Virus record (IMG/VR): IMGVR_UViG_3300045012_000235
Location: 1 to 64,000 of that record
DNA length: 64,000 nucleotides
Strand: one strand, 5' to 3'
From: a virus
In this document: in pieces, positions 32,957-42,502 of the stretch
Layout of the letters: every line of letters begins with the position of its first letter
Position numbering within the stretch: the first letter of the stretch is position 1
The notes under the pieces: generated by a model
Database searches by the model: none
The model's input: the letters and a program-made list of their open reading frames with translations, nothing else
What the model was told of the DNA's origin: nothing
Made by a program: the position numbers and the translations under genes

Positions 32957-32989
32957 CCCGCCCAGACAATGGTGTCTGGGCGGGTTTTT
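32957..32989 (+). terminator. Rho-independent terminator
   Basis: CCCGCCCAGACA, loop ATGG, TGTCTGGGCGGG and then TTTTT: a perfect 12-bp GC-rich stem with a T tract, 24 bases after the lysozyme-like gene. The clearest terminator in the window. Confidence 0.9.
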
Positions 32990-33000
32990 CAGAAGAGCCG

Positions 33001-33096
33001 ATGAAACGCTTCCTCGTCAGCCTCCTCATTTTCGCCCTCGCTCCGCTCGTCGGGGCCGGTGTGGCGGTCTTGGTTATCTGGCTCGGGATCCGTTGA
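33001..33096 (+). CDS. Small single-helix membrane protein, 31 aa
   Basis: MKRFLVSLLIFALAPLVGAG followed by VAVLVIWLGIR: a basic N-terminus and one long hydrophobic helix. It sits 11 bases after the terminator and next to the lysozyme-like gene, so a holin or spanin-like role is conceivable but unsupported. A weak GAAGAG precedes the ATG. Confidence 0.5.
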   Translation: MKRFLVSLLIFALAPLVGAGVAVLVIWLGIR

Positions 33097-33109
33097 CGGA
33101 CAGAAGATT

Positions 33110-33150
33110 CCTTCCGATCTCGTAAAGAGTCTTCTCCTTCCGAGCTCGTA
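33110..33150. repeat. Two direct repeats with 26-base period
   Basis: CCTTCCGATCTCGTA (33110-33124) and CCTTCCGAGCTCGTA (33136-33150) differ at one base. They lie in the 112-base gap before the gene at 33209 and could be tandem binding sites. Confidence 0.4.
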
Positions 33151-33208
33151 CCTACGCGACTTCTCACGGACCGTCCGCTGGCCTCGCTCTTGCGATGTTC
33201 GAGCGAAC

Positions 33209-33508
33209 ATGAAGCGACTGATCGACGATCATCCGTGGGCCTTCGAGGAGGCAGTTCGCCTCGCCGGCCGCAAAGGTGACGAGGCGGCGTTCGCGCGCGA
33301 GCTCGAAGACGCCATGTGGGCCGGAGATTGCGACCGGCTCCACGAGTTGGCTGGCTGCCGATGCTGCTGCTGGGAACACACGTTCGAGGGTTGCCCGGCC
33401 CGCGTGTGGGACGGATGCCGCGGATCGGGGATGACGACGCGCGCGGATCTGGAATCGTGGATGGCGCACTACGAACGGTTCCACGGCTTGCCGCGCGACC
33501 AGTTCTAG
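33209..33508 (+). CDS. Cys-rich hypothetical protein
   Basis: 99 aa from ATG 33209. A cluster GCRCCCWEHTFEGCPARVW, with a further Cys in DGCRGSG, suggests metal binding. The flanks are helical and charged (EEAVRLAGRKGDEAAFAREL). No family recognised. Its upstream gap holds two direct repeats. Confidence 0.65.
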   Translation: MKRLIDDHPWAFEEAVRLAGRKGDEAAFARELEDAMWAGDCDRLHELAGCRCCCWEHTFEGCPARVWDGCRGSGMTTRADLESWMAHYERFHGLPRDQF

Positions 33509-33521
33509 GTGGTAGGCTAAC

Positions 33522-33543
33522 AGCACTCCACCCGATGAGTGCT
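33522..33543. promoter_or_regulatory. Hairpin around a start codon
   Basis: AGCACTC and GAGTGCT form a 7-bp stem with an 8-base loop that includes part of the ATG at 33535. It may control translation of the small-ORF chain or mark the end of the upstream transcript. A TAGGCTA element lies just before it. Confidence 0.4.
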
Positions 33544-33636
33544 CGGCCCATCTTGTCGCGCCAACCGTCGTTTCCCTCCCCGCCGGTGAAGCAACCATCG
33601 AGCTTCGGGGCGCTTTCGGGTGGAGTTCTCCGGTGA
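33535..33636 (+). CDS. Small ORF, 33 aa, head of a coupled chain
   Basis: MSARPILSRQPSFPSPPVKQ then PSSFGALSGGVLR. Pro/Ser-rich. Its stop overlaps the next GTG (GTGA), and that frame in turn overlaps the phosphatase gene (ATGA). Such a chain of 4-base overlaps is unlikely by chance and argues that the small frames are translated. No ribosome site is seen. Confidence 0.4.
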   Translation: MSARPILSRQPSFPSPPVKQPSSFGALSGGVLR

Positions 33637-33692
33637 ATCCGATCCGGCTGTTCGTGTGGCTCTTCGTGGCCGTCATGGAGCACGGACGATGA
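33633..33692 (+). CDS. Very small membrane peptide, 19 aa
   Basis: From GTG 33633: MNPIRLFVWLFVAVMEHGR, one short hydrophobic helix. GGAG lies 9 bases upstream. It links the 33-aa frame and the phosphatase gene by 4-base overlaps on both sides. May only serve translational coupling. Confidence 0.35.
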   Translation: MNPIRLFVWLFVAVMEHGR

Positions 33693-34096
33693 GCGACTAC
33701 GCGTACCTCCTTCGCGGTGGCCGACTCGCGCAAGGGAGCGCACCGTCACCCGATGCGCGCCTTCCATTCGACGTCATCGTGCTCGCAGCGCAGGAGTACC
33801 AGCCCAACCTGCCTGGCTACATCGTGCTGCACGTGCCGCTCGACGACGGACCGCCTCCCGACAAGGTAACGCGCTTTCGCATCCGGAACGCCGCCCAGAA
33901 GGTGGCGGACCACGTTCGACTCCAGAACCGAGTTCTCGTCACCTGCTGGCACGGCCGCAACCGTTCCGGCGTCATCGCGGGCCTGGCGCTCGTCAAGCTA
34001 GGAATACCGAGAGAACTCGCGGTGAGCCGCATCCAGCGGCTCAGAAACGGCCTGAGCAACCCCTACTTTTGCGCGATGGTTCAAGGTACGCTCTAG
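33689..34096 (+). CDS. Dual-specificity/tyrosine phosphatase-like protein
   Basis: 135 aa from ATG 33689. VTCWHGRNRSGVIAGLAL is the CX5R(S) active-site loop of Cys-based phosphatases; YIVLHVPLDDGPPPD supplies the general-acid Asp region. The N-terminus YAYLLRGGRLAQGSAPSP partly matches the R-G-G-R motif of the family at 9.5-11.6 kb; in true phosphatases this part also forms the first strands (LYLGRL-like), so the similarity may be coincidental. Possible roles: dephosphorylating host proteins, RNA 5' ends or glycans. Confidence 0.75.
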   Translation: MSDYAYLLRGGRLAQGSAPSPDARLPFDVIVLAAQEYQPNLPGYIVLHVPLDDGPPPDKVTRFRIRNAAQKVADHVRLQNRVLVTCWHGRNRSGVIAGLALVKLGIPRELAVSRIQRLRNGLSNPYFCAMVQGTL

Positions 34097-34157
34097 AAAC
34101 CGTGAGACCTGCACCGGAGAGGGGGTGGTGTCCTGTCGTCGGTGGAACCACCGTAAC

Positions 34158-35690
34158 ATGAAAAAGATCGCTCTACTCGTACTCACCCTGATCCTCTCCA
34201 CAGCCTGTAGGGGCGGAGCGGGACCAAACTTCCAACCAAGAGCCAGCCCGCCCGTGCCGCTTGGTGGCAACCTCTCGAACACATCGCAGACCGCATACGT
34301 CACCAAGCTCGGAAACCCACCAACTTCGAGCCCGGCCCTCTCAGGGCTCGTGTATCAGCAGATCACGATTACCGCCTCCACGTACACGGTCGATGCTGGG
34401 TCCAACTTTGATTACTTGATATTTACAGACTCCACGAACAACACCATCACGATCACGTTGCCGGCACCAACCGCTGGACGGTTTTTGCAGTTCAAAGACA
34501 AAACGGGACAAGCCGGTACAAACAACGTCACCATCCAACAGCACGCGTCCGAAACCATCGATGGGGCTACGAGCGTCGTCATCGCTCAGGCATACGGTTA
34601 CCTCTCGCTTTATTCGGACGGGACCAATTGGAGCGTCTCGGAGCGCTTCGCGGCATGCCCCGCAGGCAACTCTCCGATTGGAACATGGGTCAACATCACG
34701 CCGCCTTACGTGATCATTCACCCTACGTTCACCGGAGTACTGATCCCTCTCGTCAATCCCCAGAACCCCTCCGAAATTTACGTGACCACCGACAGCGATG
34801 GGGTCTTTCGATCGGAGGATTGCGGCAACACATGGGTTCAAGCCAATACCGGGGTCAACGCGGCTAGCCTCAACTCAGGACGGATCTGGAGCGCCGTCAT
34901 CGATCCGATCAACCCGCAAACAATCTACGCCCTGACCGGCTACGGGGATGGAGGTGTTTGGAAGACGACCAACAGCGGCACCGATTGGGCACAGACGTTT
35001 CCTCCTGGGAGCGACATCGCCGCACAAGCCGGCGGCTTCGTCCACGTCATTCGTATGGACCCAACCAACCATCTTCACATATTGGTCAACTTCCACGGAG
35101 ACTGCAGTCCGCCCTACACGCCTGTCTGTTTTGGAGAAAGCATGGACGGCGGCATCACTTGGAACGTGCTTGATTACCCAACGTCCATAGCCACTGATTG
35201 GTGCGAAGCGTGCAGCATTGATTTCTTGCACAGCAGCGTGTGGCTCAGTGCAGAAGGTATCGGCGGAATCTTCCTAACGACGGACAGCAGCAGTACGTGG
35301 TCCAACGTCACTCCTTCTGGAACGCAAAATTGGAATGTCGCGCTGCCCGTTTTCAAATTGCCCAGCGGCACGTTCTACGTCGGATCGCAGGTGGGCGTCC
35401 TCAGCGGAACCAACAACGGTGAAACGTGGACGCTTCTCCCCAATACGTACAGCTACATCAACCCGGTCATGGGCGACGGGGTTACGCTCTACGGAGCGTC
35501 CTACACCAACACAACCCTTTTTCTCACAGCCGCTTCGTACAGCACACCCACGGTGTGGAACACCATCGCTGCGCCCGGTCTGCCGACCAGTCCTGCGGTT
35601 GGACCCGTTGCGTTTGCCAACGATTTCGCGCACCATCGACTCTACCTGACGCTTCAGACCTCCGGCCTGTGGCAGACGACGACGCGGTAG
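34158..35690 (+). CDS. Asp-box (BNR-repeat) lipoprotein with fibre-like N-domain
   Basis: 510 aa from ATG 34158; MKKIALLVLTLILSTAC is a lipoprotein signal. Residues about 60-170 (FDYLIFTDSTNNTITITLPA ... QAYGYLSLYSDGTNWSV) look like the small beta-sandwich heads of phage fibres. From about 190 on, five Asp-box-type motifs occur: GVFRSEDCGNTW, GVWKTTNSGTDW, ESMDGGITW, FLTTDSSSTW and LSGTNNGETW, indicating a beta-propeller of the BNR/sortilin type. Sialidase catalytic residues cannot be identified. Surface binding of glycans is the likeliest role. Confidence 0.75.
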   Translation: MKKIALLVLTLILSTACRGGAGPNFQPRASPPVPLGGNLSNTSQTAYVTKLGNPPTSSPALSGLVYQQITITASTYTVDAGSNFDYLIFTDSTNNTITITLPAPTAGRFLQFKDKTGQAGTNNVTIQQHASETIDGATSVVIAQAYGYLSLYSDGTNWSVSERFAACPAGNSPIGTWVNITPPYVIIHPTFTGVLIPLVNPQNPSEIYVTTDSDGVFRSEDCGNTWVQANTGVNAASLNSGRIWSAVIDPINPQTIYALTGYGDGGVWKTTNSGTDWAQTFPPGSDIAAQAGGFVHVIRMDPTNHLHILVNFHGDCSPPYTPVCFGESMDGGITWNVLDYPTSIATDWCEACSIDFLHSSVWLSAEGIGGIFLTTDSSSTWSNVTPSGTQNWNVALPVFKLPSGTFYVGSQVGVLSGTNNGETWTLLPNTYSYINPVMGDGVTLYGASYTNTTLFLTAASYSTPTVWNTIAAPGLPTSPAVGPVAFANDFAHHRLYLTLQTSGLWQTTTR

Positions 35691-35738
35691 GGACGGGTCT
35701 TTCATGCGATGGTGCGCGGCACACCCTGACCGCGCGGA

Positions 35739-37226
<1,488 letters not shown>

Positions 37227-37231
37227 CCTGC

Positions 37232-37984
37232 ATGACGCCCGAACTTTGGACGCCCCCGCGCAAACTCTGGACGCCTTCTCGGTCCAAACGACGGATCATC
37301 CGAGCCGGGTTCGTCCAAGGCGCTGTCGGTACCGGCTCCGCAGCACCCTCTTCTGTCTCCACCGCCAACTTCGCTGGAGCCAACACTCTCGGAAATTTTA
37401 TCGGCGTCGGCATCTGCTCCACCAACAACAGCGACACCGTCAATTCTGTATCTGACACCGCTGGCAACACCACCTGGACCTTGGCCGGGCATGTTGCCAT
37501 TGGGGGAAACCCAATTTGGCTCTACTACGCGTGGAACATCAAAGCTGCGGGCGCCAACACCAACAAGGTCACAGCCAACGTCACTGCGGGTGGTTTCAGC
37601 AGCTGGGGGATCTTTGCCATCGAAGAAAGTGGTGTGCAGAACACGAGTGACCCGAAGCGCGTGGCCAACACCGCCGGAAATAATTTCGGCTCTTCGACGG
37701 ACCCTACGTGCTCTCTTGCAGGAACCTCCGCAAGCGACACCATCATCGCCGTCGTGTACAACACGAGCACACCCACCGCGGGAAGCCCCCTTGTGCTTCG
37801 CGAACAGGTCGGCACCGTCGCGAGCTTGCCGGTTACCGCAATGATCGAGGACGGCACCCTTGCGGGCGGAACAGTCAACCCGTTCGCCGGACCCGCCACG
37901 ACCATCTGGAACATCGTGGCAGCAGCGTTCATCGCCGCGCCGGCGGCCCCCTCCGGCAACGCCATTTTCTACAATTCCGACTAG
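37232..37984 (+). CDS. Beta-sandwich fibre-associated protein
   Basis: 250 aa. N-terminus basic with a repeated T-P-x-[RK] element (TPELWTPPRKLWTPSRSKR). The remainder is strand-rich (CSTNNSDTVNSVSDTAGNT, WLYYAWNIKAAGANTNKVT), resembling small jelly-roll proteins found beside phage fibres. Most residues are Ala/Ser/Thr/Asn. Probably a further fibre component or decoration protein. The family is not identified. Confidence 0.65.
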   Translation: MTPELWTPPRKLWTPSRSKRRIIRAGFVQGAVGTGSAAPSSVSTANFAGANTLGNFIGVGICSTNNSDTVNSVSDTAGNTTWTLAGHVAIGGNPIWLYYAWNIKAAGANTNKVTANVTAGGFSSWGIFAIEESGVQNTSDPKRVANTAGNNFGSSTDPTCSLAGTSASDTIIAVVYNTSTPTAGSPLVLREQVGTVASLPVTAMIEDGTLAGGTVNPFAGPATTIWNIVAAAFIAAPAAPSGNAIFYNSD

Positions 37985-38058
37985 AGGAGATCGCGAACGA
38001 GCCAGTCGGCGAGCACCCCGCACAGCACGCCGAGCAAGAGAAAATCCCCGAAGCTCAT

Positions 38059-38409
38059 ATGCACGCCCTCATCATCGACGACAACCCGGACGACCGGGAC
38101 ATGCTTCAGCGAGCGCTCGAAATGCGCGGCCACACGTCGTGCTGGGCGTCCAACGGGCGCGCGGGCCTGGACATGATGCGTCTCGAGCCGGTGGACATCG
38201 TCCTACTCGACCTCGACCTCGGGCCGGGTCTCAGCGGCTTCGATCTGCTCCACCGTCGAGGCGCCGATCCCTTGCTCCGGCGTATCCCCGTCGTCGTGAT
38301 GACCGGCATGCCCAGGGACCGCGTGCTCTCGCTCGTTCTCGAGGACGTCACCTTCATGACCAAGCCCGTTGACCTCGACACGCTGATGGAGAAGATCCAG
38401 AGGCGCTGA
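38059..38409 (+). CDS. Stand-alone CheY-like receiver domain
   Basis: 116 aa. All receiver landmarks are present: the acidic pair in IIDDNPDDRDML, the phospho-acceptor Asp in IVLLDLDLGPG, the Thr in VVVMTGMPRD and the Lys in TFMTKPVDL. No output domain. Such single receivers are abundant in Myxococcota chromosomes but unusual in phage-like DNA, and could rewire host phosphorelays or act as phosphate sinks. No histidine kinase is nearby. Confidence 0.85.
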   Translation: MHALIIDDNPDDRDMLQRALEMRGHTSCWASNGRAGLDMMRLEPVDIVLLDLDLGPGLSGFDLLHRRGADPLLRRIPVVVMTGMPRDRVLSLVLEDVTFMTKPVDLDTLMEKIQRR

Positions 38410-38523
38410 CTGCGGCCGGCGTTTCTCGTCCGCACGAAGCTGCTGTTCGCACCCCACGCAAGCGCGCGTCCCGTTGACGGGTCGAAGCCGATGGCACCGG
38501 CGGCAGATCGAGCGGGCTTTCAT
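38203..38523 (-). CDS. Possible zinc-ribbon protein, antisense to the receiver gene
   Basis: The first ~40 residues (MKARSICRRCHRLRPVNG, ACVGCEQQLRADEKRR) form a convincing C-x2-C ... C-x2-C ribbon, with AGGA eight bases before the ATG and only nine bases after the DUF6527-like gene. The remaining frame runs antisense to the receiver gene for about 200 bases and looks like shadow. Either the gene truly overlaps or a nearby stop has been lost. Confidence 0.35.
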   Translation of the reverse strand: MKARSICRRCHRLRPVNGTRACVGCEQQLRADEKRRPQSAPLDLLHQRVEVNGLGHEGDVLENEREHAVPGHAGHHDDGDTPEQGIGASTVEQIEAAETRPEVEVE

Positions 38524-38532
38524 GGGCGCATC

Positions 38533-38862
38533 CTACACCACTTCCGGCACCACGCCGTCCGACCGCATCCGCGCCCAGCGGGTCGACGCCCAATCGGGCG
38601 CCGGAATCGACTGGCCGGCCTTGTCGTGCGTGCAGTCGGCGCAATAGTTCCAGACACCCTCGGTCAAGATGGAATGGCAGCGCGGGCTGCCCGGCGACTC
38701 GTGCGCGAGCATGCTGCCGTCGAACGACGGCGCTTCATGCGTGCCGCTCATCGTCCAGCGGCTATCAAACGTGTGCGGCTCGTCGCAGACAGGACACCAG
38801 ACGAGCCACGCGTAGTGACCCTTCTCGTCGAAAGTCAGGAGCTCAAACGTCTTGATACCCAT
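38533..38862 (-). CDS. DUF6527-like protein
   Basis: 109 aa. Begins MGIKTFELLTFDEKGHYAW, then CPVCDEPHTF, EAPSFDGSM and the end WNYCADCTHDKAGQSIPAPDW, which match the DUF6527 layout (zinc pair, P-S-F, then D-C-x-H-x-x-A-G-x-x-x-x-x-P). These small metal-binding proteins are common in phages; their role is unknown. Preceded by a GACAGG site directly before the ATG. Confidence 0.7.
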   Translation of the reverse strand: MGIKTFELLTFDEKGHYAWLVWCPVCDEPHTFDSRWTMSGTHEAPSFDGSMLAHESPGSPRCHSILTEGVWNYCADCTHDKAGQSIPAPDWASTRWARMRSDGVVPEVV

Positions 38863-38918
38863 CCTGTCAGATTAGCGAGTCGCCAAGACCTCCGCGAGAA
38901 CCCCGTTTTCGGTCCCAG

Positions 38919-39263
38919 TCAAGGTGCCTCCGTAGTCCACCGCTCCCCCTCCGGCACCCCGACGATCACGGGCGTCTCGTGCCAGAGACCCGGCCCGACG
39001 TCGATCGACGGCGAGATGTGCCAGTCGGTCGCCGAGGCGCGGGTGAGCCCCCACGTGCGCCGGCCGCTCGGACCTGTTTCCAAAAAAGGGCCGTTGGGGT
39101 TGACCGGCACGCCCACGTAGAACGTTTCGCCGATCGCTTGACGGACGAGGGCCCATAGCTGCCACCACCGCGCGCCCTCGGGAGCGCGTGCGCTGCGGAT
39201 CGTGCACTCGTTGAGCGCGAGGTCGCCGATACATAAGACGGCGCGGTAGACAAGGATGCTCAC
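38919..39263 (-). CDS. Hypothetical protein
   Basis: 114 aa if started at GTG 39261-39263; no ribosome site is clear, and a longer start at ATG 39330 would overlap the divergent gene. Contains ARWWQLWALVRQAIGE and TWGLTRASATDWHISPS, with several Trp. Strand-rich C-terminus. Not recognised. Confidence 0.55.
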   Translation of the reverse strand: MSILVYRAVLCIGDLALNECTIRSARAPEGARWWQLWALVRQAIGETFYVGVPVNPNGPFLETGPSGRRTWGLTRASATDWHISPSIDVGPGLWHETPVIVGVPEGERWTTEAP

Positions 39264-39327
39264 GGGATAAGCTTGCCAGGCAGAGGTGAGCCGTGCGAGG
39301 ATGCTCCTCGACAAGATAGGAGTGTCC

Positions 39328-39723
39328 ATGACCGCTCGGAAACGAGTTGTCGAAGCCACGCGCAGGCGAACCGCACCGACGGTGCAGGAGATTCGTGTGC
39401 GCGTCATGCACGACGAAGAACCGGACACCTCGTACCTGGATCAGGACGAGTTCGCGGACCGGCGCGCAGAGTACGAGAACGGCGACTTCACGTTCGTCGG
39501 CGTGCGCGCGGAAGCGGAAGTCGTCATCGAAGGTGTTGTTCAAACGCTCACGAGCGGCGGCATGTGGGGCGTAGAGAGCGACTCGAAGGAGTACATCGAA
39601 GAAGTCGCAGTCGAGGAATACGCCGCTCTCAGGGAAATTCTGACGTCGATTGGGGTGTCGACGTCGCAGGTGCCGGTCGGCGACAAGAAAATGATTCAAC
39701 CGCTCATTTCATGGGAGGCGTGA
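39328..39723 (+). CDS. Acidic-operon protein 1
   Basis: 131 aa from ATG 39328 with AGGAG six bases upstream; a GTG at 39286 is less likely. The N-terminus is basic (MTARKRVVEATRRRTAP). The rest is acidic alpha/beta (DFTFVGVRAEAEVVIEG, YIEEVAVEEYAALREIL) and looks like a small phage protein with a ferredoxin-like pattern. First gene of an 11-gene rightward operon in which each stop touches the next start. Confidence 0.75.
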   Translation: MTARKRVVEATRRRTAPTVQEIRVRVMHDEEPDTSYLDQDEFADRRAEYENGDFTFVGVRAEAEVVIEGVVQTLTSGGMWGVESDSKEYIEEVAVEEYAALREILTSIGVSTSQVPVGDKKMIQPLISWEA

Positions 39724-40142
39724 TGGGATTCTCAGCAGCAGAGGACGGGATTCGATCGTACGGGCCGGGCAAGTTCTACACGGTGCTCGACAGCTACACC
39801 TACGAGATGACGGGCAACGGCGGCGCCGACGAGGAAGCGACCTACGGCGAGGGCAATGGCTGGTACGGCCTCGTGTGGATCGACAAGGGCACGCAGGACG
39901 CCATCCGTGAGGTCGCAAAAGAGAACGAGGACGAACTCACCGAAGAGGAAGAGGATCTCCTCAAGAGCAGCAAGGCCGTCATCCTCTTCGAACGATCGGA
40001 CGGTATCGTCGAAGCCGACTGGTTCGACACCAAGAAGGAAGCCGAGAAAGCGTGGGCAAACGTCCTCGTCGATACCGAAGAGGGCGAAGAGGAAGAAGAC
40101 GAGGACGAGGACGAAGACGAGGAAGAAGAAGAGGCTGACTGA
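39723..40142 (+). CDS. Acidic-operon protein 2, poly-Glu/Asp tail
   Basis: 139 aa, TGATG coupling at both ends. Globular to about residue 118 (YGPGKFYTVLDSYTYEMTG, GWYGLVWIDKGTQDAI), then an acidic tail of about 20 Glu/Asp residues. Such tails occur in DNA-mimic or nucleic-acid-competing proteins, but also as disordered solubility tags. Function unknown. Confidence 0.75.
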   Translation: MGFSAAEDGIRSYGPGKFYTVLDSYTYEMTGNGGADEEATYGEGNGWYGLVWIDKGTQDAIREVAKENEDELTEEEEDLLKSSKAVILFERSDGIVEADWFDTKKEAEKAWANVLVDTEEGEEEEDEDEDEDEEEEEAD

Positions 40143-40849
40143 TGGCTCGACGACAAATGCGTGAGGCGGTCGACTTCGACGACGAGGACGCCGTGCTCGC
40201 CGACATGGGCGAAGCCCTCGACATCGACCCCGACGAGCTCAAAATCGAAGAAAGCCGTCTAAGCGACTTCGGCGGCGCCGGTACGGTCTACCGCATCTAC
40301 TTCAAAGGAAGCCGCACCGGCAGCAAGGAGTGGCACGTCGTCGCCGATGAAGACGCGGAGCGCGAACTGGCTCTCGCAATCGTCAAGCAAGACCTCGACG
40401 ACCAGCCCGAGATTTTCAACCAGGACTTCATCGAGTCGCACATCGATCTGGACCGCCTGCGCCGCGATCTCGAGAGCGACGTGCAGAACAGCAACGAGGA
40501 GCGGTTGCGTGACGAGCGGCCGAGCGACTTCTGGAAGGAGTACGAGCGTGCGGGGTTCGACGCGCCCGAAGAGGACGAGGACGGAGAACGTGAGGACCCG
40601 GACGACTCGCACATCGAGGAGCTCGCCCAGAGCCTGACCGAAGACGAACTCAAGGACCCCATGAGCTATCTCGAAGACATCTACGGCAAGGAAGACGCCG
40701 TCAAGCAGGCCATCGAGATCGCCGGGCTCGACATCGACGCCGCCGCGGAGGACGCCGTCGACACCGACGGTCCGGCGCACTTCCTGTCGTCGTACGACGG
40801 CAATTCGTACACGACCAAGAGTGGGTTGGTTTATTGGAGGACAAACTGA
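40142..40849 (+). CDS. Acidic-operon protein 3
   Basis: 235 aa, strongly acidic. GTVYRIYFKGSRTGSKEWHV and VVADEDAERELALAIVKQDL suggest one small alpha/beta domain; helical, charged segments follow (FIESHIDLDRLRRDLESD). Shares its first base with the previous stop codon. Not recognised. Confidence 0.75.
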   Translation: MARRQMREAVDFDDEDAVLADMGEALDIDPDELKIEESRLSDFGGAGTVYRIYFKGSRTGSKEWHVVADEDAERELALAIVKQDLDDQPEIFNQDFIESHIDLDRLRRDLESDVQNSNEERLRDERPSDFWKEYERAGFDAPEEDEDGEREDPDDSHIEELAQSLTEDELKDPMSYLEDIYGKEDAVKQAIEIAGLDIDAAAEDAVDTDGPAHFLSSYDGNSYTTKSGLVYWRTN

Positions 40850-41115
40850 TGGCTCGGCACAAGGACGTCGAGTTCGCGGTCGACGACGCCAGCGGTGACG
40901 AGTGCGTCTTCAAGAGCTGGGACGAGGCCGCCGGGTTCGCGCTCAGCATCGCGGCATCCGGTCATGAGGCGCACATCGACGTCCTCATCTGGAGCAAGGC
41001 CGGCGCCCGAGCGTGGGGCGGAGACGACGCCGTCGAGCAGTACAACGAGGACCCCGAGGCGAGCGTATTTGAACGCTTCGAGGTCAATGTCAATGCGGTG
41101 GGAAGGATACCCTAA
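40849..41115 (+). CDS. Acidic-operon protein 4
   Basis: 88 aa. EFAVDDASGDECVFKSWDEA and EAHIDVLIWSKAGARAWGGD show a compact alpha/beta fold with a short conserved-looking WxxAxxFA helix. Coupled on both sides. Not recognised. Confidence 0.75.
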   Translation: MARHKDVEFAVDDASGDECVFKSWDEAAGFALSIAASGHEAHIDVLIWSKAGARAWGGDDAVEQYNEDPEASVFERFEVNVNAVGRIP

Positions 41116-42110
41116 TGCCTCGACGACAGCAGCATCTTCCCGGCATCAAGCCGGGGATCGGGCACATCGAAATCGCCATCCCCGTGATTCCCATGTGGGA
41201 GCAGGTTGGCGGGGACATGAGCCCCGGCGCGTACGGCGCCATTCTCGCAAAGAGCGACGGCAACGCCATCGAGCTCCTGGAGATTCAACCGGTGCGCGAG
41301 CACGTCGGAGATGAGGAAGCGAAGGAAATCGGCTTCCCCTTCTGGTCGAAGGAGGCGTACTTCGACCTCGACGACCTCGACCCAAAGAAGGACGACGTCC
41401 AGAGCGCCCTCAACAGCATCAGTATGTCGTTCGAAACGCTCGAGGACGACTACACGCCGGAGCAGCGAGCAATGGTCATCGCGGAGGCCTTGCTCGGCTG
41501 GGGGCGCGGCGACGAGGGGACCTCGGGCTGGTCCAAGGACGTCGTGCCGGATCAGGTGAAGTGGTGGGGCGGTGATGTCGCGGGGCCGGAGTACCTCGCG
41601 GACGAGGACGAGACGTTCAAGGACAACGTGCTCGGCTACAGCGAGATCCGCACATCAATCGAGGAGGTCGTCCAGCGGATGGCCGACGAGAGCAACGCGA
41701 TGGCGTGGAGTACGTTAGGCGACCAGGTACTCATTGACCTGGAGGACGCCGGATACGACCCGAACACCGTCGTCAACATCGCCGACTTCGGCGATTCGGT
41801 AGCCGTCAACGGCGACCTGACCGACGAGACGGTCGTCGCGATCATGGAGAAACTCGAAGCGAAGGGATACGAGGAGACCGACCAGGGCGGCCGAATCCCC
41901 TCCGAAGAGGCGGAGGTGTCCGCTGAGCACGTCGTGAGCGCGGTCGCCGAAGAGTTGGATCGCTCCGAAGAGGACGTCGAGAAGGCGGCCGAGTCGCTCG
42001 ACTGGTGGCAGGAGAACATCCCGTGGTCGTCGTCCGGCGATGGGTCGATATGGGCGAAACGAACGGGGACCGAGACCAAGGAAGCGCGCCGACGCGCGAG
42101 GAGACGCTGA
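41115..42110 (+). CDS. Acidic-operon protein 5
   Basis: 331 aa. Starts basic (MPRRQQHLPGIKPGIG), then a beta segment HIEIAIPVIPMWEQVGGDM with the residues PGAYGAIL. Several acidic helices follow (TIEEVVQRMADESN-like), and EKLEAKGYEETDQGG. The C-terminus is Arg-rich, partly because the next gene's Shine-Dalgarno is encoded there. Not recognised. Confidence 0.75.
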   Translation: MPRRQQHLPGIKPGIGHIEIAIPVIPMWEQVGGDMSPGAYGAILAKSDGNAIELLEIQPVREHVGDEEAKEIGFPFWSKEAYFDLDDLDPKKDDVQSALNSISMSFETLEDDYTPEQRAMVIAEALLGWGRGDEGTSGWSKDVVPDQVKWWGGDVAGPEYLADEDETFKDNVLGYSEIRTSIEEVVQRMADESNAMAWSTLGDQVLIDLEDAGYDPNTVVNIADFGDSVAVNGDLTDETVVAIMEKLEAKGYEETDQGGRIPSEEAEVSAEHVVSAVAEELDRSEEDVEKAAESLDWWQENIPWSSSGDGSIWAKRTGTETKEARRRARRR

Positions 42111-42502
42111 TGCCGAACAAACCGCGAAAACCCATCGCCAAACTCATTGGCGAGCTGCAGTCCTGGCTCCCCAATTATGACCACGGTCCCAAGGACTACC
42201 CCACCCTCTTGTGGCGCATTCTAGCCTCCTTGCATGGCGGTGATCAGGCCGAGGACATGGGGTACGAACCGTTCAGCCTGGGGTGGCAGGAAATCGACCA
42301 ACTCGGGCGCGTGCTCATGGCCATCGAGAACCAGCGCGACGTCGAGGATCTCATCCAGGGGCTCCTCGGCGACGAGGAGGAAGAGGTCGAGGAGGCGCGT
42401 CGGCGCCCGCGCGTACGGCAGCCGGTGGGCCTGTCGTCGAGCGCTCATAAGGCGCCGCAGCGCGTCCAGCAATCGCGCCGACGTCCGGCAAGGAGACGAT
42501 GA
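42110..42502 (+). CDS. Acidic-operon protein 6
   Basis: 130 aa. Helical core IAKLIGELQSWLPNYDHGPK and FSLGWQEIDQLGRVLMAIEN, a Glu run, then a basic Arg/Pro tail of about 40 residues. The charge asymmetry could allow nucleic-acid binding by the tail. Coupled by TGATG and ATGA. Confidence 0.75.
   Translation: MPNKPRKPIAKLIGELQSWLPNYDHGPKDYPTLLWRILASLHGGDQAEDMGYEPFSLGWQEIDQLGRVLMAIENQRDVEDLIQGLLGDEEEEVEEARRRPRVRQPVGLSSSAHKAPQRVQQSRRRPARRR

Noticed and set aside
37981-38058. 25-codon minus-strand hydrophobic frame between the beta-sandwich and receiver genes
   Set aside because: Lies in a 74-base gap between plus-strand genes with no independent promoter; the hydrophobic peptide could arise by chance.
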